The notes: a model not told the origin generated them from the sequence alone. Shown: positions 8,265 through 18,226, counted from the first letter of the stretch. The stretch is 64,000 nucleotides of DNA from an uncultured Marinicella sp. (GCA_947502595.1 CANNAM010000013.1:1-64000), one strand, 5' to 3'. Translations and numbers: made by a program.

Positions 8265-9466
8265 CTTTGACCCCATGCTGAAGGATCAAGTGCAGCACTG
8301 CGTAACAACGCAATCCCTGCGACTCCTGTAATCACGATAAACATCAATAAGACCAACAATGGCCACACCGACACCACCTGTGCAGAGCCCATATCCAATT
8401 GTTGTCCCTGCAGCTTCAGGTAAGCAGTGAATGGTAACAGTTCACTCCAAAAGCGCGTAAACCACGGCGCACCCAGTAAAGGAAAGGTCGCCCCGGAAAA
8501 GGCCAACGAGGTGCCTGCATACAACCCAGCCATAGACAATGCTGAGGCCATGTTGCGGGTGACTGCCACCAACAACATCGCGATGGTGGCATAAGCAAAA
8601 TACATAAACACCTGTCCCAACATCAACCAATATAGACTACCAGCCACCCCATTACCACGGATAAAAGCCAGCCACAAAAGACTTGCAAAGCCATACACAG
8701 AAAACAGCAGCAAGTAAGGTGCAATCTTACCCAGTACCGCTGGTACCATTCGAGCCTGGCTGTTAAGTAGCCAAGCTTGAATAGTGGCATCACGCAACTC
8801 ACGACCAAATGCCCCTACTACCGCCACACACAAAGCCAGGTGCAAAATCGCTGGAAATAACAGCCCCAATAAAAAATGTTCATAACTGCGACTGGCATTG
8901 AATAACACGCCAGTGCTTACCGAAATGGGTGCTGCACGTACTGATTGTGGCCCCTGATTCAAAGCAACTTCTGCCACTGCCAAGTTGGCTGAAACAGCCT
9001 GAACTGCATCGTTAATGTCTCTTGCTGTTGCTTGCCCAGCCACTTGGTAAGTGGCATTGAAATAGCTGATTACCGTGCCACTGTCAGCTCGCTGAATAGC
9101 GGCATGGGTGCCATCAGGAACAACCAATATTGCATAAACTTTCAATGCCCTTGCTAACGACAAGGCCTGCATCATTGATGTAGCTTGCTCAGCCACCTCC
9201 AAGCCAGGAGAGGCTTGCAAACTCCTGATTAAGTTTCGACTGGTGGCGCTGTGGTCTAAATCAACCACAGCAACCGGTAAGTCACGGGGAATCCCGCCAC
9301 TGAACAACCAAGCCATCAACACCAACAACAAACAAGGAATCCACGTTGCCAGTGCCAAATCCCAAGGATTGTTACGCAAGTATTGACACTCACGACGCGA
9401 TGATGCCACCAAAGCCTGCATGGACGTTGCTTTATCAGTTGTTGGGGCTATTTTTTTGGTGGCCAT
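8261..9466 (-). CDS. ABC-2 type permease, first subunit of export system
   Basis: A 401-residue paralogue of the following permease (YbhS/YhhJ class), with an N-terminal helix after 'LRNNPWDLALATWIPCLLLV', a periplasmic domain with 'PVAVVDLDHSATSRNLIRSL', and a C-terminal six-helix membrane domain. Such permeases usually act as heterodimers driven by an ABC ATPase, but no nucleotide-binding domain with Walker A and signature motifs is present in either permease or elsewhere in the operon. It overlaps the adaptor gene by 19 bases and the next permease by 4, indicating translational coupling. Confidence 0.85.
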   Translation of the reverse strand: MATKKIAPTTDKATSMQALVASSRRECQYLRNNPWDLALATWIPCLLLVLMAWLFSGGIPRDLPVAVVDLDHSATSRNLIRSLQASPGLEVAEQATSMMQALSLARALKVYAILVVPDGTHAAIQRADSGTVISYFNATYQVAGQATARDINDAVQAVSANLAVAEVALNQGPQSVRAAPISVSTGVLFNASRSYEHFLLGLLFPAILHLALCVAVVGAFGRELRDATIQAWLLNSQARMVPAVLGKIAPYLLLFSVYGFASLLWLAFIRGNGVAGSLYWLMLGQVFMYFAYATIAMLLVAVTRNMASALSMAGLYAGTSLAFSGATFPLLGAPWFTRFWSELLPFTAYLKLQGQQLDMGSAQVVSVWPLLVLLMFIVITGVAGIALLRSAALDPSAWGQR

Positions 9467-10488
9467 GCAAACAGCACACTCATGCCTGGACGAAAACCAT
9501 CAATTGGTTGGCTGGGACGCAGCCGAACCTCAAAACTTTTTACATCATAGCCGCTGGACTGTCGGGTCGAACGCCAAGTAGCAAAATCACCGGCTGGACT
9601 GATGTAATAAATCTCAAACTGTACAGATTTCAATTGCAATGCTGGCACAGCTGCAAACAACTGTTGCCCAATTGAAATACCGTTGAATTGATTCTCAAGC
9701 AAATGCATTGAAACCCACATGTGGTCAATATCAACCAAGGAAAAAATTGGATACCCAGCTGGTACCAGTTCACCGATATTGACCAGTCGCTTGGCCACTT
9801 CACCACTGATTGGAGATTGAACTTTGATTTCATCTTGAGCGGCGCGCACTTCTGCCACTGCACCTTCGGCTTGCCTTACTTGTGCTTGTGCAGCTGCCTT
9901 ATCCTCCTTTCGAGCACCAGCCAGGGCCAAGTCGTATTGTGCCCGTGCAGCAATGGTTAACTCACTGGAGCTGCGATGCTGAGCCAATGCTTCATCACGT
10001 TTTTGTCGCGTCATTACACCATCTTTGAAAAGTTTTTCAACTCGTTGGTATGTTGCATTGGACAACTCAGCGCCGGCAACTGCACGTCGCCAGTTGGCCT
10101 CTGCTGCGCGAATCTCATCTGTACGCGCACCAGACTCGGCCTTCCCTAATTGCGCGAGCACGGCATCCAATACGGCTGCTGCTTGTGCTTGTTTTGCTGC
10201 AACTTCTGGACTGTCCAGTTCAAACAACACCTGTCCTTGTTGTACTCGATCACCTTCACCAACTAACAGCTTAGCAACCCGAGCAGTAATCTTTGCTGAA
10301 ACATTGATGCTGTCTGCATCAGCCATGCCTTGAACCACATCCTCTGGGGGACGAAATGCCAACCACAAACCATAAACAATAACTACTCCCACCAACAGTA
10401 CCGCTACCGCAGCTGCCCAAAAGTGGCCTTGGTTCACTGGCTGTGTAGGTTCGATTGCTGGGTTGTTCTTTAAATTTGTATCATTCAT
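9448..10488 (-). CDS. HlyD-family periplasmic adaptor protein
   Basis: A 346-residue membrane-fusion protein that would link the ABC-2 permeases to the TolC-like outer-membrane channel. It has one N-terminal transmembrane helix (about residues 24-46), a lipoyl half-domain ('VNVSAKITARVAKLLVGEGD... VQQGQVLFELDS' type), a long alpha-helical hairpin rich in Ala, Gln and Glu, the second lipoyl half ('IKVQSPISGEVAKRLVNIGE'), and beta-barrel segments. This matches the YbhG/EmrA type. Its ATG overlaps the stop of the upstream gene as ATGA. Confidence 0.88.
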   Translation of the reverse strand: MNDTNLKNNPAIEPTQPVNQGHFWAAAVAVLLVGVVIVYGLWLAFRPPEDVVQGMADADSINVSAKITARVAKLLVGEGDRVQQGQVLFELDSPEVAAKQAQAAAVLDAVLAQLGKAESGARTDEIRAAEANWRRAVAGAELSNATYQRVEKLFKDGVMTRQKRDEALAQHRSSSELTIAARAQYDLALAGARKEDKAAAQAQVRQAEGAVAEVRAAQDEIKVQSPISGEVAKRLVNIGELVPAGYPIFSLVDIDHMWVSMHLLENQFNGISIGQQLFAAVPALQLKSVQFEIYYISPAGDFATWRSTRQSSGYDVKSFEVRLRPSQPIDGFRPGMSVLFAWPPKK

Positions 10489-11891
10489 TGTTTCAGCACC
10501 ATATCTGCTTGGTAAAAATAGTTTGGGTATTGGTTCAGTTGCCCACTGATTTCAAGCAATCGTGCCAACGCTAGGTCATATTCATAAGCAGCCTTAGCAC
10601 GCTCAACCATCACACCACCAAGCTGCAACCGCGCATCAATCACGTCCAACGAAGTCACCTGACCTTCACGGAAAGACAGTTCCTGTAAGCGCAGACTTTC
10701 CTTGGCCATTGCAATTGAGCTGTCCAGTAACAGGAACTGTTGACGTGCCGATTCTAGTTCATTGTAGAACTTGCTTACCCCCATGCTGAGTTGGTTTTTT
10801 GCTTCACGTAGACCCGCCTCGGCTTGCAGCTGTTGTTCACGTGCTGCAGCAATGTGTCGAGTCCGGTTGCTGCCAGAAAGAAAAGTATACTTTAGACCAA
10901 CACCAATCGCCCAATCAGAATCAGTGATCAGCGCATCCTCACGGTACAGGTCATACTGACCAAATGCGAACATCTGCGGCTTCAGCTTGGCTTGCTCAAC
11001 TTTTACCCCTTCGCTGGCCATCTCACCAAGCGCTTTTAAACGACTGATTTGAGGGTGTTGTGACAGTGCAGACTGTAGAAAAGACTCCAAAGTCCCCACT
11101 GGGGTAGTGATCACAAACAATGGAGTGGTCGTATCAATCAACTGATCACTGCGCAGTAAGCTGGCCAACGATGCACTGATGGTGTTTAAATCATTGCGCG
11201 CACGTTGGTATTCACGTTCAGCCTGATCTCGTGCCACAGTTGCTTGTAAACGCTGTGCCTTGGTTACAAAGCCAGAATGTTCTAATTTGATGGTATTGTC
11301 TACATGCTGTTGAAAACCATCACGTATTTCGCGCCTAACTGCCAAGGCATGTTCGCTTAACTGCTGACCAAAATACAGCTGCACCAATTGCATTACCTGC
11401 GATTGAGATGCCAGTGCACGTTCAGCTGATGCCTGACGTACGGATGCCGCTGCTGCTGCCTGTGCTGCCGGTATTTTCCCACCAGTGTAAAGCGGTAAAA
11501 CTGAGGTCAATACCGGACGTGCTCGCCAATCACGTTCATGAAATTCCAGCGGGCTCTGAAGACCAAAAGACTCTGCAACTGGGGCCAAAGAACCCAGTGG
11601 CAGAGACAATGATTTTTGGAATTGCATGTAGCGCATGTCCAATGAAACTTCTGGCAACCGAAGTGACTGTGTTGCTGTCGCCAATTCACTCTTACCACGT
11701 ACATTGGCTTCCGCCGCACGCAACGCATCTGAAGATTGTTCTAAGGTAGCCACGGCAGCATCAAAACTGAGTTTTTGCGCATCCACTGTCTGACCCCAAG
11801 CAGCACTGCTCTGTAAAACACCACACAAAAGGGTCAACGCACCAAGGCATTTATGGCCCGTGATGAATTTATCGGACAAACCATTGAACAT
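10485..11891 (-). CDS. TolC-family outer-membrane efflux protein
   Basis: First gene of the export operon, 468 residues. After a signal sequence ending near 'SSAAWGQT' it shows two internally related halves of long amphipathic helices and short strand segments, including 'PVLTSVLPLYTGGKIPAAQA' and, in the second half, 'DWAIGVGLKYTFLSGSNR', the usual TolC/OEP layout. It should form a trimeric channel across the outer membrane and periplasm. A strong ribosome site GGAGG sits five bases before the ATG. The operon looks somewhat richer in G and C than flanking genes, so recent gain is possible but unproven. Confidence 0.88.
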   Translation of the reverse strand: MFNGLSDKFITGHKCLGALTLLCGVLQSSAAWGQTVDAQKLSFDAAVATLEQSSDALRAAEANVRGKSELATATQSLRLPEVSLDMRYMQFQKSLSLPLGSLAPVAESFGLQSPLEFHERDWRARPVLTSVLPLYTGGKIPAAQAAAAASVRQASAERALASQSQVMQLVQLYFGQQLSEHALAVRREIRDGFQQHVDNTIKLEHSGFVTKAQRLQATVARDQAEREYQRARNDLNTISASLASLLRSDQLIDTTTPLFVITTPVGTLESFLQSALSQHPQISRLKALGEMASEGVKVEQAKLKPQMFAFGQYDLYREDALITDSDWAIGVGLKYTFLSGSNRTRHIAAAREQQLQAEAGLREAKNQLSMGVSKFYNELESARQQFLLLDSSIAMAKESLRLQELSFREGQVTSLDVIDARLQLGGVMVERAKAAYEYDLALARLLEISGQLNQYPNYFYQADMVLKQ

Positions 11892-11976
11892 CTAATCCTC
11901 CATAACTAGTAAAGCCAATACGACCAAGGCAAAGAATTGGTCAGCTACTTAAGCTTCACAGTAATTATTTAAGCAT

Positions 11977-13485
11977 TCAGCTTGGTTTCGGTGCCCATTG
12001 ATCATAGGCTGACAGGTTAAAACCATTGACTTCAGCCATCGTTAAACCCAATGCTTTGGCCACGCCTTCACCGTATTCTGGATCGGCTTTAAAGCAGTGC
12101 CTGATGTGGCGGATTTGAATGAATTTATCTGCACCACCAATTTGAGCAGCGGTGTTATTGAACAGCAGATCCGCTTTGCCATCGGCTTTGATGATGCGGT
12201 ATAAATCCCCAGGCTGGGTGAAATAATCTTCATCGTCATCTCTGAAATTATGCGCATAAGCATCACCATTCAACTCCAATGGTGGTTCTTTTGCTACTGG
12301 CTGTTCTTGCCATTCGGCATAACTGTTGGGCTCATAATGCTTGGTGCCGCCATAGTTACCATCTACGCGCATGGCACCATCACGATGGTAGGCGTGATAA
12401 GGGCAAGTGGGCTTATTCACTGGAATTTGGTAGTGATTGACACCCAGTCGGTAACGCTGTGCATCGCCATAGGAAAACAACCTACCCTGCAACATTTTAT
12501 CCGGCGAAAACCCAATACCGGGGACGATATTGGTTGGATTGAATGCCGCTTGCTCAACATCTTGGAAGTAATTCTCAGGGTTTTTATTCAGTTCAAATTC
12601 GCCCACTGGTATCAGCGGAAAATCTTTTTTAGACCAAACCTTGGTCAAATCAAAAGGGTGGAAGCGGTAAGTCTTAGCTTGTTCTTCAGTCATCACCTGA
12701 ATAAACATTTTCCATTTGGGGAAATCCTTTTTCTCAATGGCTTCAAACAAATCCCGCTGCGATGATTCTCGATCCATGCCTATCACTTTGGCTGCTTCTT
12801 CATCTGATAAGTTTTCAATCCCTTGCTGTGTAACAAAATGAAACTTAACCCAATGCCTCACATTGTCTTTGTTGATAAGGCTGTAAGTATGGCTGCCAAA
12901 GCCGTGCATATTTCGGTAACCGGTTGGCAGGCCACGGTCACTCATTAAAATAGTCAGTTGGTGCAATGATTCAGGCAGTAAGGTCCAGAAATCCCAATTG
13001 TTATTGGCATCCCTCATGTTGGTTTTGGGGTCACGTTTAACGGCATGATTTAAATCCGGGAACTTCATTGGATCACGAAAGAAAAATACCGGTGTGTTGT
13101 TGCCCACCAAATCCCAAATCCCTTCATCGGTATAGAACTTTAAGGCAAAGCCCCTGATGTCACGCTCTGCATCAGCAGCCCCTCGCTCACCTGCTACGGT
13201 TGAAAAACGGGCAAACATATCGGTCTTTGCGCCAACTTGGCTGAAGATTTTGGCTTTTGAGAACTGGCTGATGTCATGAGTGGCAGTAAAGGTCCCAAAG
13301 GCGCCAGAGCCTTTGGCATGCATCCTTCTTTCTGGAATAACTTCACGGTCGAAATGAGCCATCTTTTCTAAAAACCATGCATCCTGCATCAACATCGGCC
13401 CACGTGGACCAGCTGTTTGCACATTTTGGTTGTCCCCAACTGGCGCGCCTGTTGTACGGGTTAATTTTGTTTTTTTATCAGTCAT
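11977..13485 (-). CDS. katA: Monofunctional haem catalase, small-subunit type
   Basis: A 502-residue cytoplasmic catalase that breaks hydrogen peroxide to water and oxygen. The distal His56 lies in '[15 protein letters not shown]', the conserved '[19 protein letters not shown]' and '[12 protein letters not shown]' segments are present, and the proximal haem-ligating Tyr is in '[15 protein letters not shown]'. The length fits the roughly 55-kDa clade without the extra C-terminal flavodoxin-like domain. It stands alone. The start is supported by AAAGGTGA six bases upstream. The gene symbol reflects family only. Confidence 0.93.
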   Translation of the reverse strand: MTDKKTKLTRTTGAPVGDNQNVQTAGPRGPMLMQDAWFLEKMAHFDREVIPERRMHAKGSGAFGTFTATHDISQFSKAKIFSQVGAKTDMFARFSTVAGERGAADAERDIRGFALKFYTDEGIWDLVGNNTPVFFFRDPMKFPDLNHAVKRDPKTNMRDANNNWDFWTLLPESLHQLTILMSDRGLPTGYRNMHGFGSHTYSLINKDNVRHWVKFHFVTQQGIENLSDEEAAKVIGMDRESSQRDLFEAIEKKDFPKWKMFIQVMTEEQAKTYRFHPFDLTKVWSKKDFPLIPVGEFELNKNPENYFQDVEQAAFNPTNIVPGIGFSPDKMLQGRLFSYGDAQRYRLGVNHYQIPVNKPTCPYHAYHRDGAMRVDGNYGGTKHYEPNSYAEWQEQPVAKEPPLELNGDAYAHNFRDDDEDYFTQPGDLYRIIKADGKADLLFNNTAAQIGGADKFIQIRHIRHCFKADPEYGEGVAKALGLTMAEVNGFNLSAYDQWAPKPS

Positions 13486-13501
13486 GATTGCTCACCTTTT
13501 A

Positions 13502-13514
13502 AAATAGTCTATTT
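13502..13514. promoter_or_regulatory. Small palindrome upstream of catalase
   Basis: AAATAG-T-CTATTT is a perfect 6-bp inverted repeat 17 bases upstream of the catalase ATG. It could be an operator near the transcription start, but so short an A/T-rich palindrome may also be chance. Confidence 0.2.
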
Positions 13515-13587
13515 AGTATACCAAACCTGCATTTTTTTTGATTAGAAATTAAATGAATTTGATCGCCCAGATTCAATTGACAGTCCG

Positions 13588-14598
13588 TCAGTGTTGATTC
13601 AATTCTTGCATGATTTCTGCGAATAATTCATACGAACGAAGCCGGTCTTTCACTGCGTACAGATGCGTCACCACAATCAGCTCATCGATTTGCATTTGAG
13701 CGATGAATGTTTCGACTTGGGTTTTCACTGTGGCCTTGCTGCCGATAAAAGTATATTTAAGCATGTGCTGCATTTGTGGGTTGTGCATGACTTCTCGCAG
13801 CTCATCTGTCATATCTGTTGGTGGTTGTACATAATCTCGTTCACCAGTTAATATGCCGATCACCAGCCGAATTAAGGATGTAGATAATCGTTCTGCCTCT
13901 TCATCAGTATCGGCAACAATCACATTCACTCCTGCCAAGACATATGGTTTGGTCAGTTCTTTAGTTGCCTGAAACTGATTGCGGTATATTGCCAATGCCT
14001 CATTCAAGTGAGCCGTAGCAAAATGGCTGGCAAAGGCATATGGCAAGCCTTTTTCCGCTGCCAAATGCGCACTGTCCGTACTGGAACCCAAGATATACAT
14101 AGGCACATCAACTCCTTCTGCCAACGGAACACGGACATTTGAGCCGGCATTTGCTGTCGAAAAGTACTTTTCAATCTTGGCTATTTCATCAGGAAATGAA
14201 AGTGCAGCATTCATAAAGTCAGAACGAATGGCCAACACCGTGGCTCTGTCAGTACCTGGCGCCCGACCCAAGCCTAAATCTATGCGACCAGGGTATAAAG
14301 CCGCTAAGGTGCCAAACTGCTCAGCTATAATCAACGGCGAATGGTTGGGCAACATGATGCCCCCAGAACCCACCCGCAGTGTATTCGTTCCAGCTGCCAC
14401 ATAGCCAATCAGTACTGAAGTGGCGCTGCTGCCTATGTTCACTGCGTTATGGTGCTCAGCCAACCAAAACCGTTTGTAACCAAGACTTTCGGCATACTGT
14501 GCCAGTTCAAGCACATTGTTGAAGGTTTGTTTAACAGTGCTGCCTTGGGAAATTAAAGCCAGTTCTAAGATTGAATAAGATGTCTGATATTGGTGCAT
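13588..14598 (-). CDS. LLM-class flavin-dependent oxidoreductase (luciferase-like)
   Basis: A single-domain TIM-barrel flavoprotein of the bacterial luciferase family, about 336 residues, related to YhbW/alkanal-monooxygenase-like proteins. Signatures are 'RFWLAEHHNAVNIGSSATSVLIG', 'LRVGSGGIMLPNHSPLIIAEQFGTLAALYPGRIDLGLGRAPG' in sequence segments, and 'MYILGSSTDSAHLAAEKGLPYAFASHF', which line the FMN pocket. Such enzymes use reduced flavin and oxygen; the substrate is not predictable. The ATG at 14598 (giving MHQYQTSYS) fits family length better than the in-frame upstream start at 14622. It is monocistronic. Confidence 0.88.
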   Translation of the reverse strand: MHQYQTSYSILELALISQGSTVKQTFNNVLELAQYAESLGYKRFWLAEHHNAVNIGSSATSVLIGYVAAGTNTLRVGSGGIMLPNHSPLIIAEQFGTLAALYPGRIDLGLGRAPGTDRATVLAIRSDFMNAALSFPDEIAKIEKYFSTANAGSNVRVPLAEGVDVPMYILGSSTDSAHLAAEKGLPYAFASHFATAHLNEALAIYRNQFQATKELTKPYVLAGVNVIVADTDEEAERLSTSLIRLVIGILTGERDYVQPPTDMTDELREVMHNPQMQHMLKYTFIGSKATVKTQVETFIAQMQIDELIVVTHLYAVKDRLRSYELFAEIMQELNQH

Positions 14599-14869
14599 GA
14601 ATCTAATGGTTAAAGCAAACACTAAAGTCTATCATGAAACAGCTGAGTATCGCTTGGCAGTTTGGTGTATCAATAACAGTCAAGAGTGCAGTGTGTACTG
14701 AAAACAAAAGACTGTCAGTAAAATAACAACAATGTGCTAATTAGCTTGAAGCACCGCACCCTGGTAAACTGGCAATCATAAATAACAGGAACATTGTGAT
14801 ACAGCTTTGGTAAAATTAATCTGAATTAACCGGTGTATTTATGGCTTTTTCAACCACTGATTAAATACC

Positions 14870-16222
14870 TCATTTAAGAGCTATTTCTTTGGTGGCTTGA
14901 CCTTTCAGACAAGCTTCAAATTCGTTTATAGGCAGTGGCTTACTGAATAAATAACCTTGAAAAAGTTGGCATTTATGTATTTGTAAAAAATCCAGCTGTT
15001 GCTGTGTTTCCACTCCTTCTGCTATGACATCTAGACCCAAGTCTTGTCCCAATAATATGGTTGACTTTACAATCTTGGCATCTTTTAAGTTTTTTGCCAT
15101 ATGACTGACAAAACTGCGATCAATTTTCAGTTGACTGAAGGGTAAAGACTTTAAATAACTCAGTGATGAAAATCCTGTGCCATAGTCATCCAAGGAGAAA
15201 CTGACACCTTGTTTTTTCAAGGCCAACATTTTTTTTAATATTTCATCTGTATCTAAAATCAACAAATTCTCAGTTAGCTCAAGCTTTAATTTTTTTGCAT
15301 CGACACCTGTTTGTTTAATAATTGCGAGTGTATTGCTAACAAAATCAGTTTCTTCAAACTCCTGCACACTTACATTGACTGATAAAGTTAAATCAGCAGT
15401 TGCCGCTTGAGTAGACCAGGCAGACAGTTGTTCGCATGCTTTATATAGGACTTGACGCCCCAGCGATACGATCAACCCTGTTTTTTCGGCCAACGGAATG
15501 AAGTCTAATGGAGAAACCAAACCTCTATCCGGGTGATTCCAACGAACCAAGACCTCTGCACCTTGAACAGTTCCTGCTGCATCCACCTGCCCTTGATAGT
15601 ACAACTCGAGTTGGTCGCGGGGCAATGCCAAGCTCAAGTCTTTTTCCTCTTGAGTCCTAAGTGAATAGTCTGAAAAAAACACATAAATGACCAAACAAGT
15701 CAGTAGTATGGCCAATGAACTGTTGAACCAAGAGCCAACAATCCGGCCTGCGTCAGCTGTATTTAGACCCTCAAGTGGAAAGCCTATCAGGGTGCTAGAA
15801 AATAACACAAATGCAAATATACAAGTCAAAAAAGCGGACATTCTGATCAGTGTATTTTCTCCAATCAACAACCAGTAAGACAAAAAAGCTATTGATAAAA
15901 AATAGTTGTGCGCAGTGCGCGGTGCGGTATCATTTGGGAGGTCTAAAAACAAACACAAACCGAAAGTACAAATAAAAAGACTGAATAACAGCAAGTAAAT
16001 TGCACTGCGGGTAAAAGCCTTGGCGTTGAGAATCAAAGTGACTACCCCAACCACAATCAAAAACATTTCAATTAAAATAAATTTCCAAGCACCATGGTAG
16101 GCAAGCAATGCACTCCAAAGTAATGCAATCACTATCAAAGTCTTACTCACAATCGACAAGGCATTATGAACCCTCAGTTCATGAACTTGTTTAGCTGATT
16201 GACTGATGAATTTATTTAACAT
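14870..16222 (-). CDS. Membrane-bound EAL-domain cyclic-di-GMP phosphodiesterase
   Basis: About 450 residues from the ATG at 16222; the open frame continues up to a TTG at 16285. The N-terminal half has six to seven hydrophobic helices with short loops, of no family I can name, followed directly by an EAL domain without a GGDEF domain. The signature is EVL (residues 223-225) instead of EAL, but the metal-binding Glu is kept, as are the Asn in 'SVNVSVQEF', the Glu in 'LELTEN', 'DDYGTGFSSL', the Lys in 'LKIDRSF' and 'AEGVET'. It is therefore probably an active hydrolase of cyclic-di-GMP at the inner membrane. Confidence 0.82.
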   Translation of the reverse strand: MLNKFISQSAKQVHELRVHNALSIVSKTLIVIALLWSALLAYHGAWKFILIEMFLIVVGVVTLILNAKAFTRSAIYLLLFSLFICTFGLCLFLDLPNDTAPRTAHNYFLSIAFLSYWLLIGENTLIRMSAFLTCIFAFVLFSSTLIGFPLEGLNTADAGRIVGSWFNSSLAILLTCLVIYVFFSDYSLRTQEEKDLSLALPRDQLELYYQGQVDAAGTVQGAEVLVRWNHPDRGLVSPLDFIPLAEKTGLIVSLGRQVLYKACEQLSAWSTQAATADLTLSVNVSVQEFEETDFVSNTLAIIKQTGVDAKKLKLELTENLLILDTDEILKKMLALKKQGVSFSLDDYGTGFSSLSYLKSLPFSQLKIDRSFVSHMAKNLKDAKIVKSTILLGQDLGLDVIAEGVETQQQLDFLQIHKCQLFQGYLFSKPLPINEFEACLKGQATKEIALK

Positions 16223-16285
16223 GAAGTTATTGTAGAGCTGAAAGCAAATGGAATACAAGTTTTTACCTTTAGAAAAGCTGGGCAA

Positions 16286-16780
16286 TATCGCATCAACACC
16301 AACACCTATAATTACCCAAGTTATTTATGACCATCGGCGCCAAACTAAAAATTATCTGGATAAAAAATAGCTGGAATATAATCAAGATGAATTACACTGC
16401 ATTAATTAAAGGAGTTGCATGTCTGAATATGAATTCACTCACAAAACGCACTCAATAACCATATCAGTTTCATGCTTCCTTCAGCTGCTGATCAACCAAC
16501 TCAAGATGATGTCAGCGTGGTCATTATTCAGGCCAATGTGTTTGAATTGGAACAACAAGCAAAAGTTAATGTTGAATTCACCAAGCTACTCAAAAGCTAC
16601 TTTAAGCATAAAAATTCAGCAACACCCAAGGAGCCTTGCAAAAACATCAGTAGCGGCAACATCCTCACAACTACCATGCCATACGGTCAAGTGTATTTCG
16701 AAAAATCCAGTTACCAGCAAGTTGGTTTCATCTTAATCTTAATCTTGATCATTACCCCAACAGAAAAGCCTTAACTGCCC
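16286..16780. other. Intergenic region with a possible gene remnant
   Basis: The 495 bases separate the EAL gene from the fatty-acid cluster. The only notable content is the broken reading frame on the plus strand listed separately and a short TTAATC-type repeat near 16733-16750. No clear terminator is visible. Confidence 0.4.
16419..16774 (+). pseudogene. Possible frameshifted remnant of a small gene
   Basis: ATG at 16419 has a textbook AAAGGAG site six bases upstream, but its frame soon loses protein-like character. A second frame, open from about 16427 to 16774, looks more natural ('DQPTQDDVSVVIIQANVF', then a Lys/Glu-rich helix). The first segment resembles the C-terminal strand of SpoIIE/PP2C-type phosphatases ('DD(I/V)(T/S)(L/V)(V/L)V'). 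One indel after about 18 codons would join them. Function cannot be assigned, and a chance open frame is possible. Confidence 0.22.
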
Positions 16781-17422
16781 CTACCCTTTGAGTAACAATG
16801 CCACAGCCAACCATTCACCATGATGGGACAAGCTGATATCATGTGGCAGCCTTTCATTGTGTTGACCGACCAAAATAGGCGGACCAGGTTTGCTGTACCC
16901 ACTCATTGCAATAGCTGGACGTTCTATTTGCGCTGTAATCTGATTGTTTCTGAATAACTTTTGCGCCAACATCCTGACTTGTTGGGATTGGTTGCCATGA
17001 GTTTCTTCAGGCTGTAGCATTGCACAACTGCTTTGTATGTCATTGGCTGCCAGCACAGAGTCAGTAGTCGCAAGGCAATGCACACAGCTGTTGGTCGGCC
17101 ATGAATAAAATAACTTGAAGTTTTGTGAATGAAAACTTAGTGATGCATTCAACGGTTTGGTGTAATCATGTGCACTTAATTGTTCCAATGCATACTTATC
17201 TAAAATGAATTGGCTGGGCGAAAAAATGGTTTTAAAATTGCGCTTTTGTTGGGCTTTAAAACTGGCCTCTTTGGCTGCCCATAAACTCCAAAGAAAGGCA
17301 TTTTTATCGCTGCTCTGAGATAAATGATCAGCTTCATTTTCGTTTAAAATACGCCCGATGTACCTCGGTTCTTGATACTTTTTATGATCTACACTGTAAT
17401 CAACAATGTCATTACCCAGCAT
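16781..17422 (-). CDS. 4'-phosphopantetheinyl transferase
   Basis: Predicted to attach the phosphopantetheine arm from coenzyme A to the serine of an acyl carrier protein, most likely the carrier at 18227-18466. From the ATG at 17422 (residues MLGNDIVDY) it has the two family motifs: an early acidic 'GNDIVD' and 'WSLWAAKEASFKA' (Trp48, Lys51, Glu52). The open frame extends upstream to 17473, but the 17422 start places the motif at the N-terminus, as in AcpS-like proteins, and begins four bases after the stop of the acyltransferase. At about 213 residues it is longer than AcpS (about 125) and nearer the Sfp class. It is the last gene of the cluster. Confidence 0.75.
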   Translation of the reverse strand: MLGNDIVDYSVDHKKYQEPRYIGRILNENEADHLSQSSDKNAFLWSLWAAKEASFKAQQKRNFKTIFSPSQFILDKYALEQLSAHDYTKPLNASLSFHSQNFKLFYSWPTNSCVHCLATTDSVLAANDIQSSCAMLQPEETHGNQSQQVRMLAQKLFRNNQITAQIERPAIAMSGYSKPGPPILVGQHNERLPHDISLSHHGEWLAVALLLKG

Positions 17423-17426
17423 GCTG

Positions 17427-18164
17427 TTATTGACTGTCCATATAGGCAGTTTCCATGCGTGATAAATGATCAATCATTTGTGTAGCTACATCCCTCATTG
17501 CCCGTCTCCCGCTTAATTCAGTGCTGATTGATACAAGTTTTAATTGGATGCTGAATTGCTCGGATTTTTTAGGCATTTTGCTGGCTTTTTGCTGCTTATC
17601 TCCACGCAAATAAACACACAGTAATTCGCTTTGAGGGCTGTCTGCATGTAATTTGCCCACTCCATAAACATAATTTTCAGTGTTAATTCGTCCGGTGTGG
17701 CTGCGCGTACCTTCTGGGAACACCATCACATACTGCCCTGTATTCAGTAAATAACTGGCATCCTCCATGGTTGCTTGTGCTTGCTGTAAATCATCTGGAA
17801 TTAACAAACATTTACCCAAATAACAAATACTGCGATACAACCAGCTTTCTTGTACGTTACTGGCTTTTGGTAAATTCCAACACATGGTGCGGTAGTTACT
17901 AAAGTACGACCAAGGTGTAGCAAAAGCCCAAATCAAGATAATTGAATCAATATAAGTTAAATGATTGGGACAAACCAACAGCCCGCCAGGGTGGTTCTGC
18001 TTAATTTGCTTGAATTGTTTTCTGACTGACTTAAGGTCTTTAATGCGGTATTTTCGTACCCAGCGTAACCAGCAAACCAGCGTTGGATACAAGACCGGAA
18101 AAAACAGCAAAGAAATGGTTTTTTGGCTGCTTAATTTCAGTCGTTTTCGATTAAAAATATTCAT
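17427..18164 (-). CDS. PlsC-like acyltransferase
   Basis: A member of the 1-acyl-glycerol-3-phosphate acyltransferase superfamily. The catalytic HX4D motif is 'NHLTYIDS', and the acceptor-binding 'FPEGTRSHTGR' is intact. A hydrophobic N-terminal stretch suggests peripheral or integral association with the inner membrane. The ATG at 18164 is preferred over an in-frame TTG at 18173. Sitting between the dedicated carrier protein and the phosphopantetheinyl transferase, it may move the acyl chain made by the cluster from the carrier protein onto a lipid or other acceptor (inference). The acceptor is unknown, and housekeeping PlsC activity cannot be excluded. Confidence 0.8.
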   Translation of the reverse strand: MNIFNRKRLKLSSQKTISLLFFPVLYPTLVCWLRWVRKYRIKDLKSVRKQFKQIKQNHPGGLLVCPNHLTYIDSIILIWAFATPWSYFSNYRTMCWNLPKASNVQESWLYRSICYLGKCLLIPDDLQQAQATMEDASYLLNTGQYVMVFPEGTRSHTGRINTENYVYGVGKLHADSPQSELLCVYLRGDKQQKASKMPKKSEQFSIQLKLVSISTELSGRRAMRDVATQMIDHLSRMETAYMDSQ

Positions 18165-18226
18165 TAAAAACAATTCTTTACACGCCTTCTGTCATGCAAA
18201 ATAACAGAAGGCGCAAGACACAAAAC

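Noticed and set aside
12250-12765. 171-residue plus-strand frame opposite the catalase
   Set aside because: Antisense shadow of a highly conserved gene; no independent support.
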